Assembly: GCA_963715055.1 (NCBI GenBank)
Contig: CAVQRB010000021.1
Coordinates: 54,918 to 118,917 of the forward strand
Reading direction: 5' to 3'
Length of the DNA: 64,000 nt
Origin: CAVQRB01 sp963715055
Lineage (GTDB): Bacteria > Pseudomonadota > Alphaproteobacteria > Rhodobacterales > Rhodobacteraceae
A program made the translations under genes and the position numbers. Below, one piece after another: positions 27,727 to 36,416 of the stretch; position 1 is the stretch's first letter; each line of letters opens with the position of its first letter. The notes beneath the pieces were generated by a model. The model ran no database searches. It was not told where the DNA came from and saw only the letters and a list, made by a program, of their open reading frames with translations.

Positions 27727-28518
27727 ATGCTGAGCTATCAACACGGGTATCACGCCGGCAATCCGGCCGATGTGCACAAGCACGGGCTTCTTGCCTTCAT
27801 GCTGTCCTACATGGTCAGCAAGGACAAACCGCTGACCTATATCGAGACACATGCAGGCCGCGCCCTTTACGATCTCGAAGATGCCGCAGCGCGCAAGACA
27901 GGCGAGGCCGCCCAGGGCATCGCGCGGCTGGCAGGGTGCTTCGGCGCCGATCATCCCTACGCGCAGGTGCTCGAGCAGACCCGTGCGCAGCATGGTGCCA
28001 CCGCCTACCCCGGATCGCCGCTGATCGCTGCGACGCTCCTGCGCCCGGACGACAGGCTCCACCTGGCCGAGTTGCACCCGCAGGAGTATGAGGCATTGGA
28101 TTTCGCGATGTCGGCCCACGGTGGCAAATGCTACCGGCAGGACGGCTTTGCGCTGGCGCAATCCCTCTGCCCGCCGACGCCGCGCCGGGGGGTGATACTG
28201 ATCGATCCCAGCTACGAGATCAAAAGCGACTACACCGATATTCCCCGCAGGATCGGGCTGATGCACCGGGCGTGGAATGTCGGCGTCATCTGCCTTTGGT
28301 ATCCGCTGCTCAGGAATGGCAGCCATGCACCGATGCTCGAGGCGCTCGCCAGGGCGCATCCGGAGGCGCTTCGTCACGAGGTCGCGTTTCCACCTGCACG
28401 CCCCGGTCACGGGATGATCGGGTCCGGTCTGTTCGTGATCAATCCCCCCTACGGCACGAGGCAGGAGGCCGAGCGCCTTTCGAGGTGTTTTGCGGCACGG
28501 ACCGGCGGCACGACCTGA
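27727..28518 (+). CDS. rlmJ: 23S rRNA (adenine-2030-N6)-methyltransferase
   Basis: 263 residues. Begins MLSYQHGYHAGNPADVHKH, the hallmark of RlmJ (formerly ComJ/YhiR). SAM-binding YIETHAGRALYDL, the catalytic-type IDPSYE(I) motif and the C-terminal GSGLFVINPPYGTRQEAERL are all present. Methylates A2030 of 23S rRNA. The frame starts at the ATG with no upstream alternatives of merit. Complete and of usual length. Confidence 0.95.
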   Translation: MLSYQHGYHAGNPADVHKHGLLAFMLSYMVSKDKPLTYIETHAGRALYDLEDAAARKTGEAAQGIARLAGCFGADHPYAQVLEQTRAQHGATAYPGSPLIAATLLRPDDRLHLAELHPQEYEALDFAMSAHGGKCYRQDGFALAQSLCPPTPRRGVILIDPSYEIKSDYTDIPRRIGLMHRAWNVGVICLWYPLLRNGSHAPMLEALARAHPEALRHEVAFPPARPGHGMIGSGLFVINPPYGTRQEAERLSRCFAARTGGTT

Positions 28519-28567
28519 GACTGCGCGAAAGACTTTGCGCCTCGTCCCATTCGTGTCACTGTGCACC

Positions 28568-29218
28568 ATGCGTGCCACCTTCATACTGCCCGGTCTGCTG
28601 GCCGCCCCCGCCGCGCTCGCCTGCGATGCTGCGATATGCTTCGTTGATCCCGAAGACCTGCCGCTGACGCGGATTGTGACCTTCGAGGAGACGCAATCGA
28701 GCCAGGGGCCGGGCCATCCCGTCAACGAGCTTCTGCCCATCGGCGGGGTCGTCTTCGGGGAACGCTTCGCCGGGCAGATGATACTGGCGGAAGGTGACTT
28801 CGATCAGGTCTCCGGAACGGTCCTCGCCCCCCTGACACTCGTTGCAGGCGACAAGGGTCAGAACCTGTCGGTCGTCTTCATGCAAGGCAACAATGTGCTG
28901 AACGGCTATGGTCCTGCGGGCTATCCCAAACGGCACGCACAGGGCGAAGGCGCCATGGCCTTTCAGTTCGAGGAGGCGCAGGCAGCCCTCTCGTTCGATC
29001 TGCGCGGCGGCGAGGCAGGCACTGCGCAGGCACTGTTCTATCGCGACGATGGCAGCCTCATTGCGGTGCTGGACCTGCCTCCCGCCGGCGAGCATGGCTA
29101 CGGCTTCCGGCGCGCGAATGGGGCGCGCGATATCTCCGGCGTGCTCATTCTCAACACCGATCCGCAAGGTCTCGCCCTCGACAATTTGCGCTTTGAGCGG
29201 CCGCCTGAATTGGGGTAG
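28568..29218 (+). CDS. Secreted protein of unknown function
   Basis: 216 residues from the ATG at 28568, beginning with a signal peptide (MRATFILPGLLAAPAALA) followed by two cysteines close together (CDAAIC). The mature part is beta-rich (TRIVTFEETQSSQGPGHPV; DGSLIAVLDLPPAGEHGYGF; LALDNLRFERP) and resembles the beta-sandwich extracellular domains that read ALDNLRF at the C-terminus. No enzyme motif. Starts 50 bases after rlmJ; the TerB-like genes follow within 10 bases. Confidence 0.7.
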   Translation: MRATFILPGLLAAPAALACDAAICFVDPEDLPLTRIVTFEETQSSQGPGHPVNELLPIGGVVFGERFAGQMILAEGDFDQVSGTVLAPLTLVAGDKGQNLSVVFMQGNNVLNGYGPAGYPKRHAQGEGAMAFQFEEAQAALSFDLRGGEAGTAQALFYRDDGSLIAVLDLPPAGEHGYGFRRANGARDISGVLILNTDPQGLALDNLRFERPPELG

Positions 29219-29228
29219 GCCTTGTCGC

Positions 29229-29666
29229 ATGTTCGAACGTCTCTTCCCCCGCCGAAAACCGGACCAGAAACCGCTGCCGCAACCCAATGCGCAACTGGCG
29301 CTCGGTGCCTTGCTGGTGCGCGTGGCGCTGGCGGATCGAAGCTATGCCGCGACGGAGGTGGGTCAGATCGACCGGATTCTCGCGGCGACCTTCACGCTCA
29401 AGCCGCTTGAGGCCGCGAGGCTGCGCGCCACCTGCGAAGCCTTGGAATTGCACGCGCCGGGCACGCCCGAATTCGCAGAGATCCTGCGCAAGGAGGTTGC
29501 CTATTCCGACCGCAAGGCTCTGGCGGAGGCCATGTGGTCGGTGGTTCTGGCGGATGGCGACAAGGGCGATGAGGAGGAAATCCAGCTCGTTGCGATCGAG
29601 ACCGCTCTTGGATTGAGCGACGCGGACATCGCCGAGGCGCGCAAAAAGGCGCTCAGCGGCGGTTGA
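29229..29666 (+). CDS. TerB-like helical protein, copy 1
   Basis: 145 residues. After a basic N-terminus (MFERLFPRRKPDQKP) comes an all-helical TerB-type core: LALGALLVRVALADRSYAA, EVGQIDRILAATF, ALAEAMWSVVLADGDKGDEE. The two acidic DxxxxxxE-type positions that resemble metal sites of the TerB family are kept. Family members accompany tellurite resistance and membrane stress systems, but the role of lone copies is unknown. Paralogue of the next gene. Confidence 0.8.
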   Translation: MFERLFPRRKPDQKPLPQPNAQLALGALLVRVALADRSYAATEVGQIDRILAATFTLKPLEAARLRATCEALELHAPGTPEFAEILRKEVAYSDRKALAEAMWSVVLADGDKGDEEEIQLVAIETALGLSDADIAEARKKALSGG

Positions 29667-29703
29667 TATTGGCAGCGGGTGCAAAGCCGACTATATCGCC
29701 CTC

Positions 29704-30144
29704 ATGTTCGGAGAATTTATAAAGCGGCTCACGCAGCCAGAAGACAGCAGCCTGCCCGATGAAGACGCGCGGCTGGCACTGACGGCCTTGCTCGTACGAA
29801 TCGCCCGGGCGGACGGCACCTATAGCGATGGGGAAAAGCAGCGGATCGACCAGATCAGCGCCCGGCGTTACTCCCTCGGCCCCGGCGCGACCACTGCCCT
29901 GCGCGCGGAAGCCGAAGCCCTGGAGGCGGAGGCGCCCGACACCGTCCGCTTCACCCGCGCCATCAAGGACGCCGTGCCCTACGAGCAGCGGCTCGGCGTC
30001 GTCCAGGCGCTATGGCAGGTGGTTCTGGCCGATGGCGCAAGGGCTGATGAGGAGGATGCGCTTGTGCGGATGGCGGCAAGTTTCCTCGGCGTGAGCGACC
30101 GCGATTCCGCCCTCGCACGCCAGGAGGTCACCGGCGACACATGA
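29704..30144 (+). CDS. TerB-like helical protein, copy 2
   Basis: 146 residues, the same architecture as copy 1: ARLALTALLVRIARADGTYS, EKQRIDQISARRYSL, VVQALWQVVLADGARADEED. The two proteins clearly arose by tandem duplication but have diverged a lot, so they are probably old paralogues that may pair with each other. No tellurite genes (terC, terD, terZ) are near. The stop overlaps the start of the PhnD-like gene. Confidence 0.82.
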   Translation: MFGEFIKRLTQPEDSSLPDEDARLALTALLVRIARADGTYSDGEKQRIDQISARRYSLGPGATTALRAEAEALEAEAPDTVRFTRAIKDAVPYEQRLGVVQALWQVVLADGARADEEDALVRMAASFLGVSDRDSALARQEVTGDT

Positions 30145-30874
30145 CCGCCAGCCTGCCGATGTACGACACGCCCACGACGCGGGCGGCGAACGATCGGTTC
30201 TGGCATCTGATCCGCGAAGACGACACGGAACTCGACCGTGTGACCGATCCGCATGTCACCTGGATGTCGCAGCACTTGGTGCTTTCGCAGACCTGCGGGT
30301 TGCCCTACCGGCGCGATTTGCATGGTCGGGTCAAGCTGATCGGCACGCCGGATTACGGGGTGCGCGGCTGCCCACCGGGTTACTATCGCTCGGTCGATCG
30401 TCGTGCGACGCGACGATCCGCGTCGTAATCTGTCGGCGTTCCGGGACGCGAGTGCTGGCGCGCAACGACCGGCGGTCGCAATCCGGCTGGGCCGCGATCG
30501 AAGGTCATCTTGCCGAAACCGGGCTGGGGTTCAGCTTCGCGGGCCGCACGCATGACACCGGCGCTCATGCGCTTTCGGCGCAGGCGGTGATCGATGGGCG
30601 GGCCGACCTTGCCGCGCTGGATGCCGTGACCTGGACCCTGATCAAACGCGAGAACCCGCAAGCACGCTTGTTGCGTGTGCTCTGCAGCACACGCCCGACA
30701 CCGGGCCTCCCTTACATCACGAGCCTGAGGCAGGACGCGGACCGCCTGTTTGACCGGGCCTCCCAAGCGATCGCGCGGTTGAGTGGCAGGGATCGCGCGC
30801 GACTGCTGCTCAAGGGGATCGTCAGGATTCCGGCCACGGCCTATCTCGCCGAACCCTTGCCTCCCGACGGCTGA
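30141..30874 (+). pseudogene. PhnD-like periplasmic-binding-fold protein, two frameshifts
   Basis: Resembles phosphate/phosphonate-type substrate-binding proteins but without a signal peptide. Part 1 (30141-30428) reads MYDTPTTRAANDRFW and GTPDYGVRGCPPGYYRSV, then shifts. Dropping one base gives IVVRRDDPRRNLSAFRDA; dropping a second near 30450 reaches part 2 (about 30452-30874): LARNDRRSQSGWAA, GRADLAALDAVTW, TPGLPYIT. Corrected length about 243 residues, normal for this group. Either recent decay or sequence error. It overlaps the TerB-like gene by four bases, so it belongs to that small operon. Confidence 0.75.
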
Positions 30875-30991
30875 CAAAAGCGGCAGGCACTCCGGATGAC
30901 CTAGCGGAAAGCGTCAGGCTGCGCTTTCCGCGTTGCAATATGCGATGTTTTCGCTCTTTATACCTCACTAAATCATTCCAGAGACGCTGCC

Positions 30992-31768
30992 TTGACCTCT
31001 CAACCGCCGGTAATCGAGATAACGGACCTCCACAAAGCCTATGGCGCACTGGAAGTCATCAAGGGCGTGAGCATCACCGCCCCGAAAGGCCATGTTGTCT
31101 CGCTGATCGGCTCTTCCGGTTCCGGCAAATCCACGCTCCTGCGCTGCTGCAACCTCCTGGAGGACAGCCAGCAGGGCGAGATCCGCTTCAAGGGCGAGCC
31201 GGTGACATGGAAAGGCAAGGGCCATGGGCGTCGTCCGGCCGATCCAGGCCAGGTGCTGCGCATCCGCACGAACCTGTCGATGGTGTTCCAGCAGTTCAAT
31301 CTCTGGTCGCACATGTCGATTCTGCAGAACGTCATGGAAGCCCCGCTTACCGTGCTGAAACGCGATCGCGCCGAGGTGGAGAAGGCCGCCAGAGGCTATC
31401 TCGAGAAGGTCGGCATCGGTGACAAATGCGACGTCTATCCGGCGCAGCTCTCGGGCGGCCAGCAACAGCGCGCGGCCATCGCGCGGGCGCTCTGCATGGA
31501 GCCGGAAGCGCTGCTCTTCGACGAGCCGACCTCGGCGCTTGATCCCGAACTGGAACAGGAAGTCATCAAGGTCATCAAGGACCTTGCCGCCGAAGGGCGC
31601 ACGATGATGATCGTCACCCATGACATGAAACTGGCCGCCGATGTGTCCGACCATGTGGTCTTTCTGCATCAGGGCCTGATCGAGGAACAGGGAGCGCCGG
31701 AGACACTCTTTGGCGCGCCCAAATCAGAACGCCTGCAAGGGTTCCTGTCGGCAACCCAACCAGCGTAA
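30992..31768 (+). CDS. Polar amino-acid ABC transporter, ATP-binding subunit
   Basis: 258 residues, starting at a TTG. Walker A GSSGSGKST, Q-loop VFQQFNLWSHM, signature LSGGQQQRAAIARAL, Walker B ALLFDEPTSALDPEL, switch H in VTHDMK. The HisP/GlnQ-type sequence indicates import of an amino acid or amine. First gene of a transporter of the order ATPase, binding protein, permease, permease, followed by the gamma-glutamylation-like genes. Confidence 0.95.
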   Translation: MTSQPPVIEITDLHKAYGALEVIKGVSITAPKGHVVSLIGSSGSGKSTLLRCCNLLEDSQQGEIRFKGEPVTWKGKGHGRRPADPGQVLRIRTNLSMVFQQFNLWSHMSILQNVMEAPLTVLKRDRAEVEKAARGYLEKVGIGDKCDVYPAQLSGGQQQRAAIARALCMEPEALLFDEPTSALDPELEQEVIKVIKDLAAEGRTMMIVTHDMKLAADVSDHVVFLHQGLIEEQGAPETLFGAPKSERLQGFLSATQPA

Positions 31769-31797
31769 CGCAAAAACAAAAAACGGGAGTATCACCA

Positions 31798-32526
31798 ATG
31801 AAATCCATACTAGTTGCGGCGGCTGCCCTGACCCTGTCGGTCGGGATCGCATCCGCTCAGGACAAGACCATCCGGATGGGCACAGAAGGCGCCTACCCCC
31901 CCTACAACTTCATCAACGACGCAGGTGAAGTCGACGGCTTCGAGCGCGAGTTGGGCGACGAACTCTGCCTGCGCGCCGAATTGACCTGCGAATGGGTCAA
32001 GAACGATTGGGACAGCATCATCCCGAACCTCGTGTCGAGCAACTACGACACGATCATGGCCGGGATGAGCATCACCGACGAGCGTGACCAGGTCATCGAC
32101 TTCACCCAGAACTACTTCCCGCCCACTGCATCGGCCTTTGTCGCCGCAGCGGATGGCGTAGACCTCGCAGGCGGCGTGATCGCCGCGCAAACCGCGACCA
32201 TCCAGGCAGGCTACGTCGCCGAAAGCGGCGCGACGCTGGTAGAATTCGCGACGCCCGAAGAAACCATCGCCGCGGTACGCAACGGCGAGGCCGACGCGGT
32301 CTTTGCCGACAAGGACTATCTTGTACCGATCGTGGAAGCCTCGGGCGGCGAGTTGATGTTCGTGGGCGATGACGTCCCGCTCGGCGGCGGCATCGGCATG
32401 GGCCTGCGTGAAAGCGATACCGAGCTGAAAGAAAAGTTCGACGCGGTGATCACCGAGATGAAAGCCGACGGCAGCCTCAACGCCATGCTGGTGAAGTGGT
32501 TCGGTCCGGAAACGGCGCAATACTGA
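31798..32526 (+). CDS. Amino-acid-type ABC transporter, periplasmic binding protein
   Basis: 242 residues with a signal peptide (MKSILVAAAALTLSVGIASA). Family 3 solute-binding fold: IRMGTEGAYPPYNFINDAGE, VDGFERELGDELC, DTIMAGMSITDERDQVIDFT, and C-terminal GSLNAMLVKWFG. It captures the imported compound in the periplasm; substrate cannot be told. ATP-binding gene 29 bases upstream. Confidence 0.94.
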   Translation: MKSILVAAAALTLSVGIASAQDKTIRMGTEGAYPPYNFINDAGEVDGFERELGDELCLRAELTCEWVKNDWDSIIPNLVSSNYDTIMAGMSITDERDQVIDFTQNYFPPTASAFVAAADGVDLAGGVIAAQTATIQAGYVAESGATLVEFATPEETIAAVRNGEADAVFADKDYLVPIVEASGGELMFVGDDVPLGGGIGMGLRESDTELKEKFDAVITEMKADGSLNAMLVKWFGPETAQY

Positions 32527-32539
32527 TCCGATGATGCAG

Positions 32540-32571
32540 GAGGCCGGTCCAGTGACCGGCCTCTTCTCTTT
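32540..32571 (+). terminator. Hairpin after the binding-protein gene (partial terminator)
   Basis: A perfect 10-bp stem (GAGGCCGGTC / GACCGGCCTC) with CAGT loop and a TTCTCTTT tail, 13 bases past the stop and 16 bases before the first permease gene. Such intercistronic hairpins often keep binding-protein mRNA more abundant than the permease genes downstream. Confidence 0.75.
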
Positions 32572-32587
32572 GCCCTGCTGACAGGGC

Positions 32588-33499
32588 ATGCTTATCCACA
32601 GCCGGAGCCTCGAGATTTTCAGTTTCTGCACAGATCCCAGCACGCTGAGCACATGGCCGTGGATGGCCTGCTACCTCACGACCGGTGTGCATATGTCGCT
32701 CTACCTGTCGGTGCTGACGGTGCTTTTGCTGCTTGCGATCACGGCGCCGGTGGCGCTTGGCATAGGGTTTGCCTGTGCCTCCGCCGCGCGTTCCGAGATC
32801 GCGCCCCTGCGCTGGTTTGGCAAGGCCTATATCGCGATCGTTCGCGGAGTGCCGGACATCGCCTTTTTCCTCTTCTTCGTGATCGCCCTTGACCAGGGCG
32901 TCGAGTACCTGCGCCACAAGATGCTCTGTCCCGAGTGGACCGAACCGATCCGGCAAGGCAATGATTTCGTCGTCTGCCAGGCCGCCAAGATGCCCTTGGG
33001 CAATGCGCCGCAATGGATCCACGAGACCTATGGCTTCTCGCTGGCGGTGATCACTTTCGCCCTCGTCTACGGCGCCTTTGCCGCGAATGTGCTCTATGGG
33101 GCCATGCGCGCCGTGCCCCGCGCCCAGATCGAGACCGCCGAAGCCTATGGCATGACACAGCGGCAGACCTTCTGGCGCGTGCTGGTGCCGCAGATGTGGG
33201 TCTATGCCCTGCCCGGCCTGTCGAATCTCTGGCTCATCCTGATCAAGGCGACGCCGCTCCTCTTTCTGCTCGGCGTCGAGGATATCGTCTACTGGGCTCG
33301 TGAACTCGGTGGCACGAAGACACCCCGGTTTACTGACTACCCGCATGGCGACTGGCGCATGTGGTATTTCCTGGCGCTGCTGATTTTCTATCTGGCCTTC
33401 ACGCGCATCTCCGAAATCGTTCTGGACCGGCTGATGACGCGGCTCACGCGCGGCCAGGCGACGGCGGGCGGCGAAGCGCAACGAAAGGCCGCTGCATGA
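32588..33499 (+). CDS. Amino-acid-type ABC transporter, permease 1
   Basis: 303 residues, five or six membrane helices, with the HisMQ-type EAA loop ETAEAYGMTQRQTFWRVLVP that contacts the ATPase. The first helix is unusually preceded by a hydrophilic start (MLIHSRSLEIFSFC). Longer than many HisM/HisQ proteins because of an insertion (about residues 100-150 including the QGVEYLRHKM and NAPQWIHET regions). Its stop overlaps the start of permease 2 (ATGA). Confidence 0.93.
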   Translation: MLIHSRSLEIFSFCTDPSTLSTWPWMACYLTTGVHMSLYLSVLTVLLLLAITAPVALGIGFACASAARSEIAPLRWFGKAYIAIVRGVPDIAFFLFFVIALDQGVEYLRHKMLCPEWTEPIRQGNDFVVCQAAKMPLGNAPQWIHETYGFSLAVITFALVYGAFAANVLYGAMRAVPRAQIETAEAYGMTQRQTFWRVLVPQMWVYALPGLSNLWLILIKATPLLFLLGVEDIVYWARELGGTKTPRFTDYPHGDWRMWYFLALLIFYLAFTRISEIVLDRLMTRLTRGQATAGGEAQRKAAA

Positions 33500-34302
33500 G
33501 TTGCTGGCAGACGGTCCAGGATTACGGCCTGCGCGCCATTGGCATCGGCGAGCGCCTTCTGCCGCGTGAGGATTTTACCTTCTGCCAGCAGGTCACCCTG
33601 ATCGGCTCGGGCATGATCTGGAACATCTATTTCGGCGTCGTGGCGCTGACGCTGGGTTTTTTCTTCGCCACGGCGCTGGCCCTCGGCAAGGCATCGCCGC
33701 GCAAATTCCTGCGAAAGCCTGCTGAATGGTTCATCTTCATCTTCCGCGGCTCGCCACTCTTCATCCAGTTCTTCTTCGGCTATTTCCTGTTTCTCAGCCT
33801 GAAATCCGTATCGCCGATTTTCGATCCCTTCACCGCCGCCTGGCTCGGGGCGCTGATCGTGCTTTTCTTCAACACCTCGGCCTATGCCGCGGAAATCTTC
33901 TATGGTGCGCTGCTGTCGATCCCCAAGGGCGATACGGAGGCCGCGGATGCCTATGGCATGTCGGGCTGGCCGCGGTTTCGCCGAATCGTCTGGCCGACGA
34001 TGCTGCGACTGGCCTGGCCCGCCTATACGAACGAGGCGATCTTTCTCTTTCACGCCACGGCCCTCGTCTTCTTCTCGGGCTTTCCGGCCTGGCAGCAGCG
34101 CGGCGACGCGCTCTATTACGCCAGCTATTTTGCCGACAAGACCTTCAACCCCTTCGTGCCCTACCCGATCCTCGCGGGCTATTTCATCCTGCTGACGCTG
34201 GTCGTGGTCGGGATTTTCGGCTTCGTGAATGGCAGGCTCAACCGCCACCTGCCGCAAAACATGAAGAAAAAAATCCAGTTGCGTCCGAACCTGATCCGGT
34301 AG
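33496..34302 (+). CDS. Amino-acid-type ABC transporter, permease 2
   Basis: 268 residues, with the EAA loop EAADAYGMSGWPRFRRIVWP and five or so membrane helices (WNIYFGVVALTLGFFFATAL; AAWLGALIVLFFNTSAYAA). Partner of permease 1 in the membrane part of the importer. The start overlaps the previous stop; the next gene begins 87 bases downstream after a palindromic site. Confidence 0.93.
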   Translation: MSCWQTVQDYGLRAIGIGERLLPREDFTFCQQVTLIGSGMIWNIYFGVVALTLGFFFATALALGKASPRKFLRKPAEWFIFIFRGSPLFIQFFFGYFLFLSLKSVSPIFDPFTAAWLGALIVLFFNTSAYAAEIFYGALLSIPKGDTEAADAYGMSGWPRFRRIVWPTMLRLAWPAYTNEAIFLFHATALVFFSGFPAWQQRGDALYYASYFADKTFNPFVPYPILAGYFILLTLVVVGIFGFVNGRLNRHLPQNMKKKIQLRPNLIR

Positions 34303-34307
34303 TATCC

Positions 34308-34325
34308 ATAATTTGATCAAATTAT
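34308..34325. promoter_or_regulatory. Perfect 18-bp palindrome, likely operator
   Basis: ATAATTTGATCAAATTAT, fully self-complementary, in the 87-base gap between permease 2 and the first glutamine-synthetase homologue. AT-rich and unlike its GC-rich surroundings; the usual form of a homodimeric repressor site. No regulator gene is adjacent. Confidence 0.55.
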
Positions 34326-34389
34326 TCGTGGCGCTGGCCTCGGATCGGACGCGGGTCGCGTCTTCGGCCAGCCCCCAAACTGGTGACCT

Positions 34390-35724
34390 ATGAAAAACTG
34401 GCTTCGCAAGAACCCACAGGTGCGCACGATCCGTGTGGCCGCCGCCGACCTCAATGGACAGGCCCGAGGCAAACGCATTCCGACCCGCTATGCCGACAAG
34501 GTGGTCGAGGATGGAACGCGGTTTCCGATGTCCGTGCTGAACCTCGACATCTGGGGCGAGGATATCGACGACAGTCCCCTGGTCTTCGACAGTGGCGACA
34601 AGGACGGCGTGCTGAAACCGACCGAACGTGGTTTCATGCCGATGCCCTGGCTTGATGCTCCGACGGCGCTTCTCCCGATCTGGATGTTCCGCGAGGATGG
34701 CCGCCCCTATGAGGGCGATCCGCGCCATGCGCTGCGGGCGGTCCTGGACCGCTTCAAGGCGCGCGGTCTCACGCCGGTTTGCGCGGTCGAACTCGAGTTC
34801 TACCTGATCGACGATTCGGGTCGAAACCTGCAGGTGCCGGTCTCCCCGCGCTCCGGCAAGCGCCGCAAGGCGGCGGAGACCCTATCGATCCGGGCACTGG
34901 ACCAGTTCGACACATTCTTCACCGACCTCTATGACGCCTGCGAGGAGATGGATATTCCCGCCGACACAGCCATTTCCGAAGCCGGTCTGGGCCAGTTCGA
35001 GATCAACCTGATGCATTGCGATGACGCGCTGCGCGCCGCCGACGATGCCTGGCTTTTCAAGATGCTGGTCAAGGGCATGGCCCGCAAGCACGGATTTGCG
35101 GCGAGCTTCATGGCCAAGCCATACGAGGAGTATTCCGGTTCCGGCCTGCACGTGCATTTCTCGGTGCTGGACCAGGACGGCAAGAACGTCTTCAACAACG
35201 GCACGGATCAGGGCACCGACATGCTGCGACATGCTGTGGCGGGCTGCCTCAAGGCGATGCCAGGCTCGGCGCTCGTCTTTGCACCCCATTCCAACAGCTT
35301 TGACCGGATGGTCCCGGGCGCTCACGCGCCTACGGGCATAAGCTGGGCCTATGAGAACCGCACCTCCGCCATCCGCATCCCCTCGGGCGCACCCGCGGCG
35401 CGGCGCATCGAACATCGCGTCTCGGGCGGCGACGTGAACCCCTACCTGATGCTTGCGGCCGTTCTTGGAGCTGCCATCAACGGCATCGAAGACGGCGAGG
35501 AACCGCCCGCGCCGATCACCGGCAACGCCTATGCCGCCGACCTGCCGCAAATTCCTGGCGACTGGAAATCGGCTATCGACGCTTTCGAGGCAAGCCCGGA
35601 GATCGCGCGGATTTTTTCGGCGGACCTCATTCGCAATTTCGTTCTGACCAAACGGCAGGAGTTGCATTATATGCAGGAACTGACCCCTTCCGAACAGGTC
35701 ACGATCTACCTCGACACAGTCTGA
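34390..35724 (+). CDS. Glutamine synthetase homologue (gamma-glutamyl-amine ligase type)
   Basis: 444 residues of glutamine-synthetase fold. Shorter N-terminus than GlnA (begins VRTIRVAAADLNGQARGKRI), ATP-binding and glutamate regions ELEFYLID, ISEAGLGQFEINL, MAKPYEEYSGSGLHVHFSVLD, and the GAPAARRIEHRVSGGDVNPY block. Such PuuA-type enzymes join glutamate to polyamines, ethanolamine or other amines, rather than to ammonia. Located with the transporter, an amidotransferase, a second synthetase and a FAD oxidase. The substrate is unknown. Confidence 0.9.
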   Translation: MKNWLRKNPQVRTIRVAAADLNGQARGKRIPTRYADKVVEDGTRFPMSVLNLDIWGEDIDDSPLVFDSGDKDGVLKPTERGFMPMPWLDAPTALLPIWMFREDGRPYEGDPRHALRAVLDRFKARGLTPVCAVELEFYLIDDSGRNLQVPVSPRSGKRRKAAETLSIRALDQFDTFFTDLYDACEEMDIPADTAISEAGLGQFEINLMHCDDALRAADDAWLFKMLVKGMARKHGFAASFMAKPYEEYSGSGLHVHFSVLDQDGKNVFNNGTDQGTDMLRHAVAGCLKAMPGSALVFAPHSNSFDRMVPGAHAPTGISWAYENRTSAIRIPSGAPAARRIEHRVSGGDVNPYLMLAAVLGAAINGIEDGEEPPAPITGNAYAADLPQIPGDWKSAIDAFEASPEIARIFSADLIRNFVLTKRQELHYMQELTPSEQVTIYLDTV

Positions 35725-35738
35725 ACTTTGGTGCACCC

Positions 35739-36416
35739 ATGAAAATCGGCATTCTGATGACCGGCCACCCCCCCGAGAACATGATGGAGGGAGGGAGATA
35801 TGATCAATATTTCGCGCGGCTTCTCGACGGAAATGACTTCACGTTCAAAGGCTATGCGGTGGTGGACAACGAATTCCCCGCAAGCGTCGATGAAGCGGAT
35901 GGCTGGCTGATCACCGGCTCGCGCCACGGCGCCTATGAGGATCACGACTGGATCCCGCCACTGGAAGAGTTCATCCGGACGGCCTGGGCCGCGAAGAAGC
36001 CGATGATCGGCGTCTGCTTCGGTCATCAGATCATCGCGAAAGCCATGGGCGGCAAGGTGGAGAAATTCGCGGGCGGCTGGTCCGTCGGGCGCACCGAATA
36101 CAAGATGGGTGACCGCAAGGTCGCCATCAACGCCTGGCATCAGGACCAGGTGGTCCAACGGCCCGAAGGCACCGAAGTCATCGCCTCGACGGATTTCTGC
36201 GAGAATGCAGGCCTGCTTTACGGCGATACCTTCTGGACCATCCAGCCGCATCCCGAATACGATTCCGACTTCATCGAAGGTCTGATCAGGACCCGCGGCA
36301 AGGGCGTGGTGCCGGAGGCGCTGATGTCGACGGCGCTGGGACAACTCGACAAACCGACCGATCGGCACGAGATCGCCAAGGAGATGGCGGCGTTTTTCAA
36401 GAAAGAGAGAGCATAA
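35739..36416 (+). CDS. Class-I glutamine amidotransferase-like hydrolase
   Basis: 225 residues, with the nucleophile cysteine in PMIGVCFGHQIIAKAMGG and the catalytic His/Glu in FWTIQPHPEYDSDF. The fold is that of GuaA-type GATase domains rather than PuuD, but the position suggests hydrolysis of a gamma-glutamyl product or supply of ammonia to a neighbour. Stop overlaps the start of the second synthetase gene (TAATG), so translation is coupled. Confidence 0.88.
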   Translation: MKIGILMTGHPPENMMEGGRYDQYFARLLDGNDFTFKGYAVVDNEFPASVDEADGWLITGSRHGAYEDHDWIPPLEEFIRTAWAAKKPMIGVCFGHQIIAKAMGGKVEKFAGGWSVGRTEYKMGDRKVAINAWHQDQVVQRPEGTEVIASTDFCENAGLLYGDTFWTIQPHPEYDSDFIEGLIRTRGKGVVPEALMSTALGQLDKPTDRHEIAKEMAAFFKKERA

